Of a stretch of 18,528 nt of DNA, positions 1-9,034 are shown piece by piece (position 1 is the first letter of the stretch; each line of letters opens with the position of its first letter). Under the pieces are notes generated by a model. The model had not been told where the DNA came from. It saw only the letters and a program-made list of their open reading frames with translations, and searched no databases. Where the stretch lies: contig JAJZYE010000001.1 of the NCBI GenBank assembly GCA_021806055.1, positions 1-18,528 on the forward strand, given 5' to 3'. A program made the translations under genes and the position numbers. The DNA comes from Actinomycetes bacterium. GTDB lineage: Bacteria; Actinomycetota; Acidimicrobiia; Acidimicrobiales; RAAP-2.

Positions 1-1109
1 TCCCCGCCGAACTTACGCTGCGCCTCGCGGGCCAGCACCAACGCCGTCATCGCCTCGGCCACCACGCCCATCGCGGGCACGGCGGTCACGTCGGTGCGCT
101 CCTTGAACGACACGGTCGACGCGCCGGTCGCCACGTCCACCGTCTCGAGCACCGGCCGATTCAGGGTGGCCAGCGGCTTCATCGCCACTCGCACGATCAC
201 GGGGGCGCCCGACGAGACGCCCCCCTCGATACCCCCGGCGTGATCGCTGCGCCGCGCGAAGCCGCCCGCCTCGCGGCGTGCGTCCTCGCGTACGATCGCG
301 TCGTGCGCGACACTGCCGCGCTGCGCGGCCTGGGCGAAACCGTCACCGATCTCCACCGCCTTCACGGCCTGGATACTCATGAGGGCTCCCGCCAGCAGGC
401 CGTCGAGCTTGCGATCCCAGTGCACGTAACTGCCCAGTCCCACGGGAACGCCGTAGGCGACGACCTCCGCAACCCCGCCCAACGAGTCACCCTCCTTGGC
501 CGCGGCGCGAATCTCCGCGATCATGGCCGCAGCCGCCTCGGGGTCCAGGCAGCGAACCTCACTCGCGTCCACCACGTCGCGCTCGCTCGGCGCGGGCCGC
601 ACGCCAGGGGGGCTGGTGACGGCTCCGATGCGCACGACGTGGCTCAGCACGTGCACGCCGATCTCGCCGAGCAGTTGCTTGGCCAACGCCCCGGCCACCA
701 CGCGCGCGGCCGTCTCACGGGCACTGGCTCGCTCCAGCACGTCGCGGGCGTCGTCGAATCCGTACTTCTGCATCCCCGCCAGATCGGCGTGACCGGGTCG
801 CGGCGCCGTCAGGCGCTTCGTCGGCTCGCCCGGCGCGGCGGACATCTCGTCTACCCACTTGGGCCACTCGGAGTTGAGGATCTCCACGGCGACCGGCGAG
901 CCGAGGGTACGCCCGTGGCGCACGCCGCCGATCAGGCGAATCTCGTCGCGCTCGAAGCGCATGCGCGGCCCGCGGCCGAAGCCCAGTCGTCGGCGACCCA
1001 GCTCGTCGCCCACCTGCTCGGCGGACACCGCGAGCCCCGCCGGCAAGCCCTCGACGATAACGCTCAGGGACGGTCCGTGGCTTTCACCCGCGGTCAGGAA
1101 GCGCAACAT
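1..1109 (-). CDS. aroC: Chorismate synthase, 3' end beyond window
   Basis: Converts 5-enolpyruvylshikimate-3-phosphate to chorismate, the last step of the shikimate pathway, using reduced FMN; cytosolic. Reading the minus strand from the ATG at 1109 gives 369 residues with no stop before the window edge. The family motifs occur in order: GESHG (8-12), an Arg-rich RRRLGFGRGPRM stretch (39-50), RPGHADL (104-110), ARETAARVV (130-138), RSDHAGGIEGGVSSG (287-301) and RTDVTAVPA (338-346). Family members are usually about 380-400 residues, so only some 10-30 C-terminal residues are missing. The start is supported by the conserved N-terminus beginning MLRFLTAGESHG and by a TACAAT box 6 nt upstream. 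Its product feeds the menaquinone genes further right. The long plus-strand frame across 240-1286 is an antisense shadow. Confidence 0.97.
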   Translation of the reverse strand, partial: MLRFLTAGESHGPSLSVIVEGLPAGLAVSAEQVGDELGRRRLGFGRGPRMRFERDEIRLIGGVRHGRTLGSPVAVEILNSEWPKWVDEMSAAPGEPTKRLTAPRPGHADLAGMQKYGFDDARDVLERASARETAARVVAGALAKQLLGEIGVHVLSHVVRIGAVTSPPGVRPAPSERDVVDASEVRCLDPEAAAAMIAEIRAAAKEGDSLGGVAEVVAYGVPVGLGSYVHWDRKLDGLLAGALMSIQAVKAVEIGDGFAQAAQRGSVAHDAIVREDARREAGGFARRSDHAGGIEGGVSSGAPVIVRVAMKPLATLNRPVLETVDVATGASTVSFKERTDVTAVPAMGVVAEAMTALVLAREAQRKFGG

Positions 1110-1115
1110 CACTCG

Positions 1116-1121
1116 ATTGTA
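1116..1121 (-). promoter_or_regulatory. Putative -10 box of aroC (leaderless)
   Basis: TACAAT on the minus strand, separated by 6 nt from the aroC ATG. No Shine-Dalgarno lies between. The spacing would put the transcription start at or next to the A of the ATG, as in leaderless actinobacterial genes. No clear -35 is visible. Confidence 0.55.
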
Positions 1122-1263
1122 GAGCCATCATCGACGCGCCGGCGCCGGCGGCGAAGGCCGACCCCGCGAACCCGATCCCTACGACGAGTGGCGCCGCTTA
1201 TCCCGCGATCAGTGGTGACGTCGTACGCAGTCGTTCCACGACGTCGCGCGGGGCCGCGACGGG

Positions 1264-1911
1264 CTAGTTCGAGTAGAACGGGTTGACGCCGAGGGCGTGA
1301 TCGGTCACGTCCACCACGTCGCGCAGGTCCGGGATCGCGTCACGCAGCGTGGCCTCGATCCCGTCGCTCAGCGTCAGTCGGCTCATCGCGCAGCCCTGAC
1401 AGCCGCCCGACAGCTTCACGTAGGCGATCTTGCGGTCCTCATCGAGCGACACCAGATCGACGCGCCCCCCGTGTGAGGCGATCGACGGATTCACGTGCTG
1501 CTCCAGCACGGTCATGGCGAACTGCCCCAACGGCCCGTCGATGCCGTAAGCGAGGATCTCCGCCGGCACACCGGGATTCATCTCCTCGGCCGTGGGGTTG
1601 TTCGGGTTCACCAGCACCAGTCCCCCACCACCGTCGGCCGCGAACTCCAGGCGGCTGCCGCGCAGGCGCTCCACGCTGGCGGCCGGGATCACGATCGTCA
1701 GCTCGCCGACGCGTCCGACCGCGGCGTTCACCGGGGCGTCGGCTCGCTCGGAGAAGTACAAATCGTAGGCGTAGCCGGCGCCACGCGTTCCCGTCACCTC
1801 TACGTAGAGTGCGAGACCCTCACTGTTGGCCTCGTTGGCGAGAGCGTCGAGCACGACGTTCTTCGCCTCGTCCGTGAGCGTCAGGATATCGAACGTCTCG
1901 AGTGTCGTCAC
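1264..1911 (-). CDS. NfuA-like Fe-S cluster carrier
   Basis: A 215-residue, two-domain protein. Residues about 1-105 resemble a degenerate A-type (IscA/HesB-like) scaffold without cysteines, as in NfuA. Residues about 120-212 are a NifU C-terminal domain with the cluster-ligating CQGC motif at 171-174 (context LSGGCQGCAMS). Family knowledge: such proteins receive a 4Fe-4S cluster and pass it to client apo-enzymes in the cytosol. The start is GTG at 1909-1911, with TAGACT 7 nt upstream and no Shine-Dalgarno. It runs in the same direction as aroC, 154 nt upstream of it, but aroC has its own promoter-like box. It diverges from the cysteine-rich gene at 1965 across 53 nt. The gene could equally be named nfuA or nifU-like; the C-terminal domain assignment is firm. 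Confidence 0.9.
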   Translation of the reverse strand: MTTLETFDILTLTDEAKNVVLDALANEANSEGLALYVEVTGTRGAGYAYDLYFSERADAPVNAAVGRVGELTIVIPAASVERLRGSRLEFAADGGGGLVLVNPNNPTAEEMNPGVPAEILAYGIDGPLGQFAMTVLEQHVNPSIASHGGRVDLVSLDEDRKIAYVKLSGGCQGCAMSRLTLSDGIEATLRDAIPDLRDVVDVTDHALGVNPFYSN

Positions 1912-1918
1912 ACCGCAA

Positions 1919-1924
1919 AGTCTA
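1919..1924 (-). promoter_or_regulatory. Putative -10 box of the nfuA-like gene
   Basis: TAGACT on the minus strand, 7 nt before the GTG start at 1911, with no Shine-Dalgarno between. It lies back to back with the plus-strand box at 1952-1957, so 53 nt serve two divergent genes. Confidence 0.5.
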
Positions 1925-1951
1925 GAGGGGGAGTCGCAAAGTTCGACGCGC

Positions 1952-1957
1952 TAGGTT
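1952..1957 (+). promoter_or_regulatory. Putative -10 box of the YkgJ-like gene
   Basis: TAGGTT, 7 nt before the GTG start at 1965, with no Shine-Dalgarno. The geometry matches the other leaderless-type starts in this window. Confidence 0.5.
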
Positions 1958-1964
1958 TCTTGTC

Positions 1965-2705
1965 GTGACCTCCGTGCCGCCCGACGCCCACGAGTGGATC
2001 AGTTTCGACGACGAGCGGCGCGATCGGACCTGGCTCTTCGATGTGACGTTCCTCGAGAGCAACTGGACTTGCATCTTCGGACACGGCTGCCAGGGCGTGC
2101 TGACCGAGGCGACTCCCGAACTCGCCCAGGGCTGCTGCAGCTACGGCGCTCACTTCACCAGTGAGAAGGACCAGCGCCGCGTCGAGAAAGCCGCCACTCG
2201 CCTCACCGCCGACCAGTGGCAGTTCCGCGCCAAGGGTCGTCACGGGACCACTCGGGTGAAGCGCAACGGCGAGATCGTCACCCGCCTGGTCCAGGGCGCC
2301 TGCATCTTCCTCAACCGGCCCGACTTCGCCCGGGGCCCGGGGTGCGCGCTGCACGTCCTGGCGATGGACAACAACGAGAGTTACATCCCGCTCAAGCCCG
2401 AGGTGTGCTGGCAACTTCCCCTGCGCCGCGAGGACGCCGTCGACGACGCCGGCCACGTGACCACCACCATCTCCCAGTGGAACCGCTCACACTGGGGTGC
2501 GGGCGGCGATGACTTCCACTGGTGGTGCACCGAGGCGCCGGAGGCCTTCATCGGGCGTCACCGCGTCGCCGACTCCATGGCCAACGAGCTGGTCGCAATG
2601 GTCGGGCGCCCCGTCTACGATCGGCTGATGGCGTACCTCGACGAGCGAGGCGCTCGGCCCCGCGCGACTCGTCTGGCCCACCCCGTCGTACGACGATCGC
2701 GTTAG
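1965..2705 (+). CDS. Cysteine-rich YkgJ-like metal-binding protein
   Basis: A 246-residue soluble protein with no signal peptide or membrane segment. It has eight cysteines: C36 and C42 (CIFGHGC), the pair C57-C58, then C113, C127, C148 and C188. The block C113-IFL...GC127ALH...KPEVC148WQLP resembles the YkgJ/UPF0153 zinc- or iron-chelating family, where such cysteines bind a metal or Fe-S cluster. That assignment rests on motif shape only; the catalytic role is unknown. It starts at GTG 1965, preceded by TAGGTT. It is divergent from the NfuA-like Fe-S carrier, which makes an Fe-S protein an attractive but unproven idea. Its 3' end overlaps the convergent small gene at 2702-2914 by 4 nt. Confidence 0.75.
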   Translation: MTSVPPDAHEWISFDDERRDRTWLFDVTFLESNWTCIFGHGCQGVLTEATPELAQGCCSYGAHFTSEKDQRRVEKAATRLTADQWQFRAKGRHGTTRVKRNGEIVTRLVQGACIFLNRPDFARGPGCALHVLAMDNNESYIPLKPEVCWQLPLRREDAVDDAGHVTTTISQWNRSHWGAGGDDFHWWCTEAPEAFIGRHRVADSMANELVAMVGRPVYDRLMAYLDERGARPRATRLAHPVVRRSR

Positions 2706-2914
2706 CCCTCTGCGGCCAGCGGATCCTCCTCGGGAAACGTCGGGCGAGGCAGCGATCCAAGGATCTCGTCGAAACGGTCCTCCTCCGCGAGGCACCACTC
2801 CGCGTGCACGTCCTCGGGCGCGGCGCCGCACTCCGGGCACGTTGTCGCGCGCGGACCGGTAGAACGCTTCAGTTCGCGAGCCTCAACGAACCGACGATGG
2901 CGGCCTTTTTTCAC
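2702..2914 (-). CDS. Small zinc-knuckle-like protein (70 aa)
   Basis: I do not recognise a named family. The N-terminus is strongly basic (MKKGRHRRF). It is followed by CPEC at 26-29, H37 and C41, a CCHC arrangement (C-x2-C-x7-H-x3-C) that could hold one zinc ion. The tail from residue 44 is acidic. The basic patch plus zinc knuckle would suit nucleic-acid or ribosome binding, but that is inference. The gene is supported by a GTG start with a strong GAGGAG ribosome site 5 nt upstream, and by the sensible CCHC pattern in an otherwise short frame. It overlaps the stop of the convergent YkgJ-like gene by 4 nt. Confidence 0.72.
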   Translation of the reverse strand: MKKGRHRRFVEARELKRSTGPRATTCPECGAAPEDVHAEWCLAEEDRFDEILGSLPRPTFPEEDPLAAEG

Positions 2915-2919
2915 GTCAA

Positions 2920-2925
2920 CTCCTC
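2920..2925 (-). promoter_or_regulatory. Ribosome binding site of the zinc-knuckle gene
   Basis: GAGGAG on the minus strand, 5 nt before the GTG at 2914. It fixes this start and contrasts with the SD-less neighbours. A possible -10 (TAGGAT, minus strand, 2984-2989) would give a leader of roughly 60 nt. Confidence 0.65.
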
Positions 2926-3020
2926 ACTGGTCGCGGGTCAACACCGACGGCGACCACGGCGCTCGGCACCGTTCTGCTAGCCCATCCTACCAACTGAGAC
3001 GCGTCAAGGAGCCGAGCATC

Positions 3021-3026
3021 TAGCAT
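3021..3026 (+). promoter_or_regulatory. Putative -10 box of the 73-aa gene
   Basis: TAGCAT, 6 nt before the GTG start at 3033, with no Shine-Dalgarno. Same geometry as the other leaderless-type starts here. Confidence 0.45.
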
Positions 3027-3032
3027 CATCTC

Positions 3033-3254
3033 GTGAGCGACGACTTCGACCCCCAACAGATGGTCCTGCGGTTCCGCGAGCGCGCCGAGGCGGTCAAACG
3101 GCGCGGTCTACCCCCGGTCGAGGGACCCGATCGCCAGCGATTCCTCGAGGCGGCGCGCATCGACTTCCAGGACTACGCCATGCTGGGCGACGCGGTGGCG
3201 ACGCTGGAGAACGGCATCCTGCGCCTGGAGATCGACCTGCGCCCGCGCCCCTAG
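3033..3254 (+). CDS. Small protein of unknown function (73 aa)
   Basis: A soluble, charged 73-residue protein with no cysteines, signal peptide or membrane segment. The first half is helix-prone and Arg/Glu-rich (MVLRFRERAEAVKRRG). The second half holds an FLEAARIDFQDYAMLGDA segment followed by a short strand-like end (GILRLEIDLRP). I cannot assign a function. It is considered real because the frame is clean, the codon third positions are GC-rich like those of its neighbours, and a TAGCAT box sits 6 nt before its GTG. It ends 1 nt before the convergent lipoprotein gene ends, so the two 3' ends meet with no room for a terminator. Confidence 0.65.
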   Translation: MSDDFDPQQMVLRFRERAEAVKRRGLPPVEGPDRQRFLEAARIDFQDYAMLGDAVATLENGILRLEIDLRPRP

Positions 3255-3255
3255 C

Positions 3256-3683
3256 TCACAGCCCCCCGGTCGAGGCCCGCACGCGCGCCTCGGCCTCGGC
3301 CAGGGTCGCCCCGCCCTGCTCCAAGGACGCGACGGCCCGCGGCCGCGAGGCGGCACTGGCCTGGTAGCACTCATTGGCGCCAACCAGGAGCCGCGAGTAC
3401 GCCCGCGACAGGAGCGTCGTCGTCTGGGCGTCCGGGGTCGGCAGCGACGCCTGGGCCTGCTCGACGTCGAAGGCCAGCACGGCGCACACCGTGTGCAGCA
3501 CGCTGGGGCTCGACGAGGTCACGCGCAGTTCGCCCACGGCGCGGCGCGCGTCGCCCCGCAGGGTGGCGAGCGCCGCGGCGAAGGCGCTCTGGTGCGTCCA
3601 CTGGCGCAGCGCACTGGTGGCACTGGTCGAGCCGCACGCGCTGAGCAGGAGACCGGCGGCCACCAGGGCTCCGATACGACGAA

Positions 3684-3687
<4 letters not shown>
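3256..3687 (-). CDS. Predicted small lipoprotein
   Basis: A 143-residue protein with a typical lipoprotein signal: MIRR, a hydrophobic run, then the lipobox LSAC with the lipidated cysteine at position 18. The mature part is Ala- and Ser-rich, predicted helical and anchored to the outer face of the membrane. It has two further cysteines, in HTVCAV and NECYQ. Function is unknown. The GTG start overlaps the tyrS stop in a GTGA tetranucleotide (3684-3687), so it is probably translated by coupling to tyrS in one operon. A role tied to tyrosyl-tRNA synthesis is not implied. Confidence 0.8.
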
Positions 3688-4967
<1,280 letters not shown>

Positions 4968-4973
4968 CGTCGT

Positions 4974-4979
4974 AGTCTA
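4974..4979 (-). promoter_or_regulatory. Putative -10 box of tyrS
   Basis: TAGACT on the minus strand, 6 nt before the tyrS ATG and inside the 26-nt gap after the ccdA stop. No T-box leader fits here: there is no room for one, and the apparent leader length is zero. Confidence 0.5.
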
Positions 4980-4993
4980 CGAGAGCGCCACGA

Positions 4994-5740
4994 TCACAGA
5001 AGAGCGTTGGTTGCCGGGAAGTGGACCTGGAGCCACAGGACGAAGGTCTGCCACGCTCCCGACACCTCGGCGAGGCCGATCACGATGAGCATCACGCCGC
5101 CGACCCGCCCGATCAGCTTGGCGTGACGGCGCAACCACACCGACGCGGTGGCCATCCACTCCGTCGCGAGCGCCGCGATCACGAAGGGCACACCGAGCCC
5201 GAGGCAGTACACGAAGGCGAGGATCGAGCCACGCAGGGCCGTCGCCCCCGACGACGACGCCGCCAACCCGAGGATGGCCCCCAGCGTGGGGCCCACGCAC
5301 GGCGTCCAGCCCAGCGCGAAGGTGAAGCCCAGCAGTGCGGCGCCGAACACCGAGACGCGCGGCACGTGGTGCACGCGGCGGTCACGCTCGAGCCAGGATG
5401 ACGGCCACCATCCCGCGAAGAACAGGCCCAGGGCGACGGTCACCACGCCGAACACCTCCTCGAGCACCCGTTCGTGAGCGCGCAGGGAACTGCCGAGATC
5501 ACCGAAGAGCGCGCCGAAGCTCACGAAGACGAGCGCGAAGCCAATGATGAAGGCGATGGATCCCACCACCGCGCGGCCCCGTCCGGAGCGCCCGTCCACT
5601 CGACCGGTAGCCCCGCCGAGGAACGCCACGTAACCCGGCAGCAGCGGCAGGATGCACGGGGAGACGAACGACACCAGGCCCGCGGCGAAGGCCAGGGGGA
5701 ACGCCGCCACCAGCGAGCTGGGCAGCGCCAGGGCGATCAT
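4994..5740 (-). CDS. ccdA: CcdA-type cytochrome c biogenesis / thiol-disulfide membrane protein
   Basis: A 248-residue polytopic membrane protein with about six hydrophobic segments. The two redox cysteines of the CcdA/DsbD-transmembrane family are present: C29 in SFVSPCILPLLPGY and C148 in GWTPCVGPTLG. Family role: it carries electrons from cytoplasmic thioredoxin across the membrane to extracytoplasmic thiol proteins, used for haem attachment to cytochrome c. It starts at ATG 5738-5740, overlapping the menD stop in an ATGA (5737-5740), so it is probably coupled to menD. The usual partners (ResB, CcsA, an exported thioredoxin) are not in this window. Placement with menaquinone genes fits a respiratory theme. 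Confidence 0.92.
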   Translation of the reverse strand: MIALALPSSLVAAFPLAFAAGLVSFVSPCILPLLPGYVAFLGGATGRVDGRSGRGRAVVGSIAFIIGFALVFVSFGALFGDLGSSLRAHERVLEEVFGVVTVALGLFFAGWWPSSWLERDRRVHHVPRVSVFGAALLGFTFALGWTPCVGPTLGAILGLAASSSGATALRGSILAFVYCLGLGVPFVIAALATEWMATASVWLRRHAKLIGRVGGVMLIVIGLAEVSGAWQTFVLWLQVHFPATNALL

Positions 5741-7410
5741 CGCCAGTCCCCCAGCGCCGCCACCTCGCCCACCAGGGCGTCGTGGAGCGCCACGTTCTCC
5801 TCGCGTGAGGGCACGTCGACCACGATCACGCTCAGTCCGACGCGGTCCAAGCCCTCGTCGATGGCGGCGCGCAGCTCGTGCGCCGTGCTCACTCGCTGGC
5901 CCTCGTGTCCGAACGCGCGCGCGACGGCCACCAAATCGTGGCCGCGCGGCGTGGCGAACAGTCGCTCGAAGCGCTCGGGCGCCAACTCGCGGGCCGGTGC
6001 CAGAAAGGAGAAGATGCCCCCGCCACGATTGTCGACGACCACCAGCACGGCGCGCGAGTCCGTGTCACCCACGCCGTCCACCAGGGCCGACACGTCGTGC
6101 AGCGCGGTCAGATCACCGACCAGTCCGATCACGCGCTGCCCGGCGCCCACGCCCAGCATGGTGGATACGACGCCGTCGATGCCGTTGACGCCCCGGTTCG
6201 CGTAGGTCGCGGCGTGACGGGCCGGCGCCCACCACTCCACGTCGCGCACGGGCATCGAGGATCCCACCACCAGGGCCACGTCGTGACGCGTGCTCGCCGC
6301 CACCACCACGCGCGCCACCGCGGGCTCACTCAGGTCCCCCACGTCGATACGCTCGCTCGCCCACTGCTCCACGCTGGTCGACGCCTCGCGCCACCACTGG
6401 ACGTAGCGCGCGTCACCGCGCAGCGCCGCGTCACCGACGTCGGGCAAGCCCGCGACGACGTCACTCACGAGTGCGTCGGGGTCCGCCACCTCTCCCGCCC
6501 CGCTCAGGGCCACCGTGCGCACGCCCCACTCGGCCAACCGCGCCTGGAGAACCTTGGACGCCGCCAATCCGCCTAGACGCACCACCAGGGTGGGACGGGC
6601 GCGCTCCGCGAACCCGTCGCCGCGCAAGAGCGCGTCCACGTACGGCAGGGTCGCGGGCGTCGTGGCGTCCCCCACGGGCACCCAGTCCAGCGCCCAGCAC
6701 CGATCGACGACGTCGCGCGCGACGCCGTGGCCCACGACGGCCAGCACGCGCGCGCCGTCCACGTCCAGTACGGCGTGCACCGCCGGTGCGGGCGTCACGC
6801 GACGCCACGGGTCGTTGTGGGTGCGTCCCGGCGCGACCGGGCGCGCCGTGGCCACCAACGGTTCGACGAAGGCCGCATTGAGGTGCACGGGGCCCGGTGG
6901 CCCCGACGCGGCGCCACCCTTCGCGGCCCACCACAGTCGGCTCGCCAGGGCGCGCCACGTTCCCGACGCCTCCCAGCGCGCCACGCCCGGCTCCTCGAAT
7001 CGACGCACCATCGAGCCGAAGAGGTCCCGCTGGATGATCGTCTGGGGCGCCCCGACACCGCGAAGCTCGGGGGGACGATCCGCCGTCACCACGATCAACG
7101 ACACCCCGGCCAGGTCCGCCTCGGCCACCACCGCGTGCAACTCTGCGGCGGCTGTCCCGCTGGTCACGACCACCGCCACCGGCCGTCCACCCGCCAGCGC
7201 GCGCCCGAGCGCGAAGAAACCGGCGCTGCGCTCGTCGAGGCGCACGTGCACCGTGAGGTCGTCGCGGGAGCTGCAGGCGATCACGAGTGGCGTCGATCGT
7301 GACCCGGGACACATCACCACGTCGCGAAGCCCGGCCCGCGCCCACTCGTCGAAGAGGGTGGCGGCGAAGGTGGCCTGCACCTCACTCGGGCTCGGTACGC
7401 TCTCTAGCAA
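5737..7410 (-). CDS. menD: MenD, SEPHCHC synthase
   Basis: The thiamine-diphosphate enzyme that joins 2-oxoglutarate (as a succinyl semialdehyde unit) to isochorismate, giving the MenH substrate. From the chosen start it has 557 residues. Visible motifs are CPGSR (34-38), RLDERSAGFFALG with the family's catalytic glutamate at 60, GTAAAELH, and the ThDP/metal signature GDL (432-434) ... DN-x-GGGIF (460-467). I place the start at TTG 7408-7410, because GGAGGAG lies 5 nt upstream. A longer frame from GTG 7449 and a shorter start at GTG 7380 are possible. No convincing -10 is visible upstream inside menH. It overlaps ccdA by 4 nt downstream. Its TTG shares base pair 7410 with the menH ATG. Confidence 0.95.
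   Translation of the reverse strand: MLESVPSPSEVQATFAATLFDEWARAGLRDVVMCPGSRSTPLVIACSSRDDLTVHVRLDERSAGFFALGRALAGGRPVAVVVTSGTAAAELHAVVAEADLAGVSLIVVTADRPPELRGVGAPQTIIQRDLFGSMVRRFEEPGVARWEASGTWRALASRLWWAAKGGAASGPPGPVHLNAAFVEPLVATARPVAPGRTHNDPWRRVTPAPAVHAVLDVDGARVLAVVGHGVARDVVDRCWALDWVPVGDATTPATLPYVDALLRGDGFAERARPTLVVRLGGLAASKVLQARLAEWGVRTVALSGAGEVADPDALVSDVVAGLPDVGDAALRGDARYVQWWREASTSVEQWASERIDVGDLSEPAVARVVVAASTRHDVALVVGSSMPVRDVEWWAPARHAATYANRGVNGIDGVVSTMLGVGAGQRVIGLVGDLTALHDVSALVDGVGDTDSRAVLVVVDNRGGGIFSFLAPARELAPERFERLFATPRGHDLVAVARAFGHEGQRVSTAHELRAAIDEGLDRVGLSVIVVDVPSREENVALHDALVGEVAALGDWR
7396..7401 (+). promoter_or_regulatory. Putative -10 box of menH, inside menD
   Basis: TACGCT, 8 nt before the menH ATG, lying within the first codons of the divergent menD gene. 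No Shine-Dalgarno precedes menH. The match is weaker than the TAGAGT boxes of menE and yyaL. Confidence 0.4.
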
Positions 7411-8159
7411 TGTCACTCCTCCAGGTCCACCGTGACGGTGACGGTCCACCCCTCGTCTGGTTGCACGGCTTCACGCAGACCCGCTCGTCGGCGTCGCGCT
7501 TTCGCTCCATTCTGGCAGCAACGCGCGAGGTCTGGACGCTGGACCTGCCCGGTCACGGCGACGCCCACGCCGTGAGCGGCTCCCTGGACGAGACCGCCCA
7601 GTGGGTCCTGGACGCCATCGGGACGACGCCCGTCGACCTGGGGGGATACTCCTTCGGGGGCCGGGTGGCGCTGCACGTCGCACTGCGCGCCCCGTCGCGG
7701 GTGTCGCGCGTGGTGGTGATCGGGGCCACGCGCGGCATCGAGGACCCCGACGAGCGGGCGGCGCGACGGCGCCGCGACGAGGCGCTGGCGGCGCACCTCG
7801 AGGAGGTCGGCACCGACGCGTTCCTCGAGGAGTGGCTCGCCCAGCCCCTCTTCGCCACCCTGTCCCCCGACGACGCCGAACGCGCGGCGCGCAGCCGCGA
7901 CCCGCACGGGCTGGCCAACTCCCTGCGCCGTGCGGGCACCGGTACCCAGCGGTGGCTCGACCCGCTGCTGGGTGACGTGCGCGCACCCCTGCTGGCGCTG
8001 GCCGGCGAGCGCGACGCCAAGTTCCGAGCCGAGGCGCACGCCCTCGCCGACGGCGTGCCCCACGGCGAGTGCGCCGTCATCGCGCGCGCCGGTCACGCGG
8101 CGCACCTCGAAGAGCCCGACGCCACCGCGGCCGTCCTCCTGTCCTTCCTCGCGCGCTGA
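7410..8159 (+). CDS. menH: MenH-like alpha/beta hydrolase (SHCHC synthase)
   Basis: A 249-residue alpha/beta hydrolase. Predicted to remove pyruvate from SEPHCHC to give SHCHC, the step after MenD. The HG oxyanion-region motif is at 19-20 (VWLHGFTQTRSS), the nucleophile elbow GYSFGG has Ser81, and the likely acid and base are Asp202 (GERDAKF) and His229 (GHAAHLEEP). The catalytic triad and length match MenH. Alpha/beta hydrolases are hard to name from motifs alone, but the back-to-back position with menD and the other men genes makes MenH the best call. The open frame extends 41 codons further left into menD. ATG 7410 is preferred because MSLLQVHRDGDGPPLVWLHG is a normal family start. It ends 2 nt before convergent menA. 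Confidence 0.88.
   Translation: MSLLQVHRDGDGPPLVWLHGFTQTRSSASRFRSILAATREVWTLDLPGHGDAHAVSGSLDETAQWVLDAIGTTPVDLGGYSFGGRVALHVALRAPSRVSRVVVIGATRGIEDPDERAARRRRDEALAAHLEEVGTDAFLEEWLAQPLFATLSPDDAERAARSRDPHGLANSLRRAGTGTQRWLDPLLGDVRAPLLALAGERDAKFRAEAHALADGVPHGECAVIARAGHAAHLEEPDATAAVLLSFLAR
7416..7422 (-). promoter_or_regulatory. Ribosome binding site of menD, inside menH
   Basis: GGAGGAG on the minus strand, 5 nt before the TTG at 7410. It is embedded in the first codons of the oppositely oriented menH and decides the menD start. Confidence 0.65.
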
Positions 8160-8161
8160 CG

Positions 8162-9034
8162 CTACGAGCCGCGAACCGCGAAGGCCACCAGCGCCGCCGC
8201 GCCCACCACGAGCTGGGCGCGCGAGGAGTAGCGCAGCAGCACGAGCAGCTCGCGACCTCGTCGCGGTGAGAACGCGACGCGCACCCCGGGCGCGTAGACC
8301 ACCAGCGCCACCAGCGCCACCAGTGGCTCGCGGGCCGCGAGCGCCCCGACCACCACGGCCGCGACGAATCCCGTGAAGAGCCACGCGCCACGTTCGCGCC
8401 CGAGGCGCGCCGCCAACGTGTGCTTGCCCGCCGCGCGGTCGCCGTCCACGTCACGCAGATTGTTCGCTTCGAGCAGGGCACAGGCCATGGCGCCGGCGGC
8501 CAACCCCCACCACCACGCCGCCGCGCTGATACCGTGACCCTGGACGTAGGCGGTGCCGAGGGTAGCGACGAAGCCGAAGTAGACCAGCACGAACAACTCG
8601 CCGTAGCCGTAGTACCCGTACGGACGGGGCCCGCCGGTGTAGAGCCAACCAGCCGCGATCGCGCTCGCCCCCAGCGCGACCAGCCACCACGACGTGCGCG
8701 CCGACAGCGTCAGGCCGGCCACGGCCGCGACGGCGAAGAATACCCAGGCGGCCTGGCGAACCCGTGCCGGCGCAACGAGTCGCGACGCCGTCAGGCGGAA
8801 CGGGCCGACACGCTGTTCGTCGGTGCCGCGGCGACCGTCGGAGTAGTCATTGGCGTAGTTGGTCGCGATCTGCAGGGCGAGCGCGACCACGACGCACAGC
8901 GCCGTGTTCAGCCACGCGATCGGAGCCGGGCGCACCACGCCCGCCCCCACCGCCACGGGAACCAGCGCCGCCGGCAGCGTGCGCGGACGCGCCGCCAGGA
9001 CCCACCGACGCAGCGCGCCCGGCGCCTCGCTCAC
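8162..9034 (-). CDS. menA: MenA, DHNA polyprenyltransferase
   Basis: A membrane prenyltransferase of the UbiA superfamily, attaching a polyprenyl chain to 1,4-dihydroxy-2-naphthoate to give demethylmenaquinone. From GTG 9034 it has 290 residues and about eight hydrophobic segments. The two Asp-rich metal-diphosphate motifs are visible: [11 protein letters not shown] (62-72) and NNLRDVDGD (191-199), followed by the MenA-typical KHTLAARLG. The open frame runs on to 9469, but that part is the menB antisense shadow. The true start GTG overlaps the menB stop in a GTGA (9031-9034), indicating coupled translation of menB-menA. It converges on menH with a 2-nt gap. Confidence 0.95.
   Translation of the reverse strand: MSEAPGALRRWVLAARPRTLPAALVPVAVGAGVVRPAPIAWLNTALCVVVALALQIATNYANDYSDGRRGTDEQRVGPFRLTASRLVAPARVRQAAWVFFAVAAVAGLTLSARTSWWLVALGASAIAAGWLYTGGPRPYGYYGYGELFVLVYFGFVATLGTAYVQGHGISAAAWWWGLAAGAMACALLEANNLRDVDGDRAAGKHTLAARLGRERGAWLFTGFVAAVVVGALAAREPLVALVALVVYAPGVRVAFSPRRGRELLVLLRYSSRAQLVVGAAALVAFAVRGS

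Noticed and set aside
240..1286. 348-codon plus-strand open frame
   Set aside because: It lies antisense to aroC, whose motifs are unambiguous. The Arg/His/Ala-rich composition is typical of a GC-rich shadow frame.
4968..4993. T-box riboswitch for tyrS
   Set aside because: Only 26 nt separate tyrS from ccdA, and the promoter-like box sits 6 nt before the ATG.
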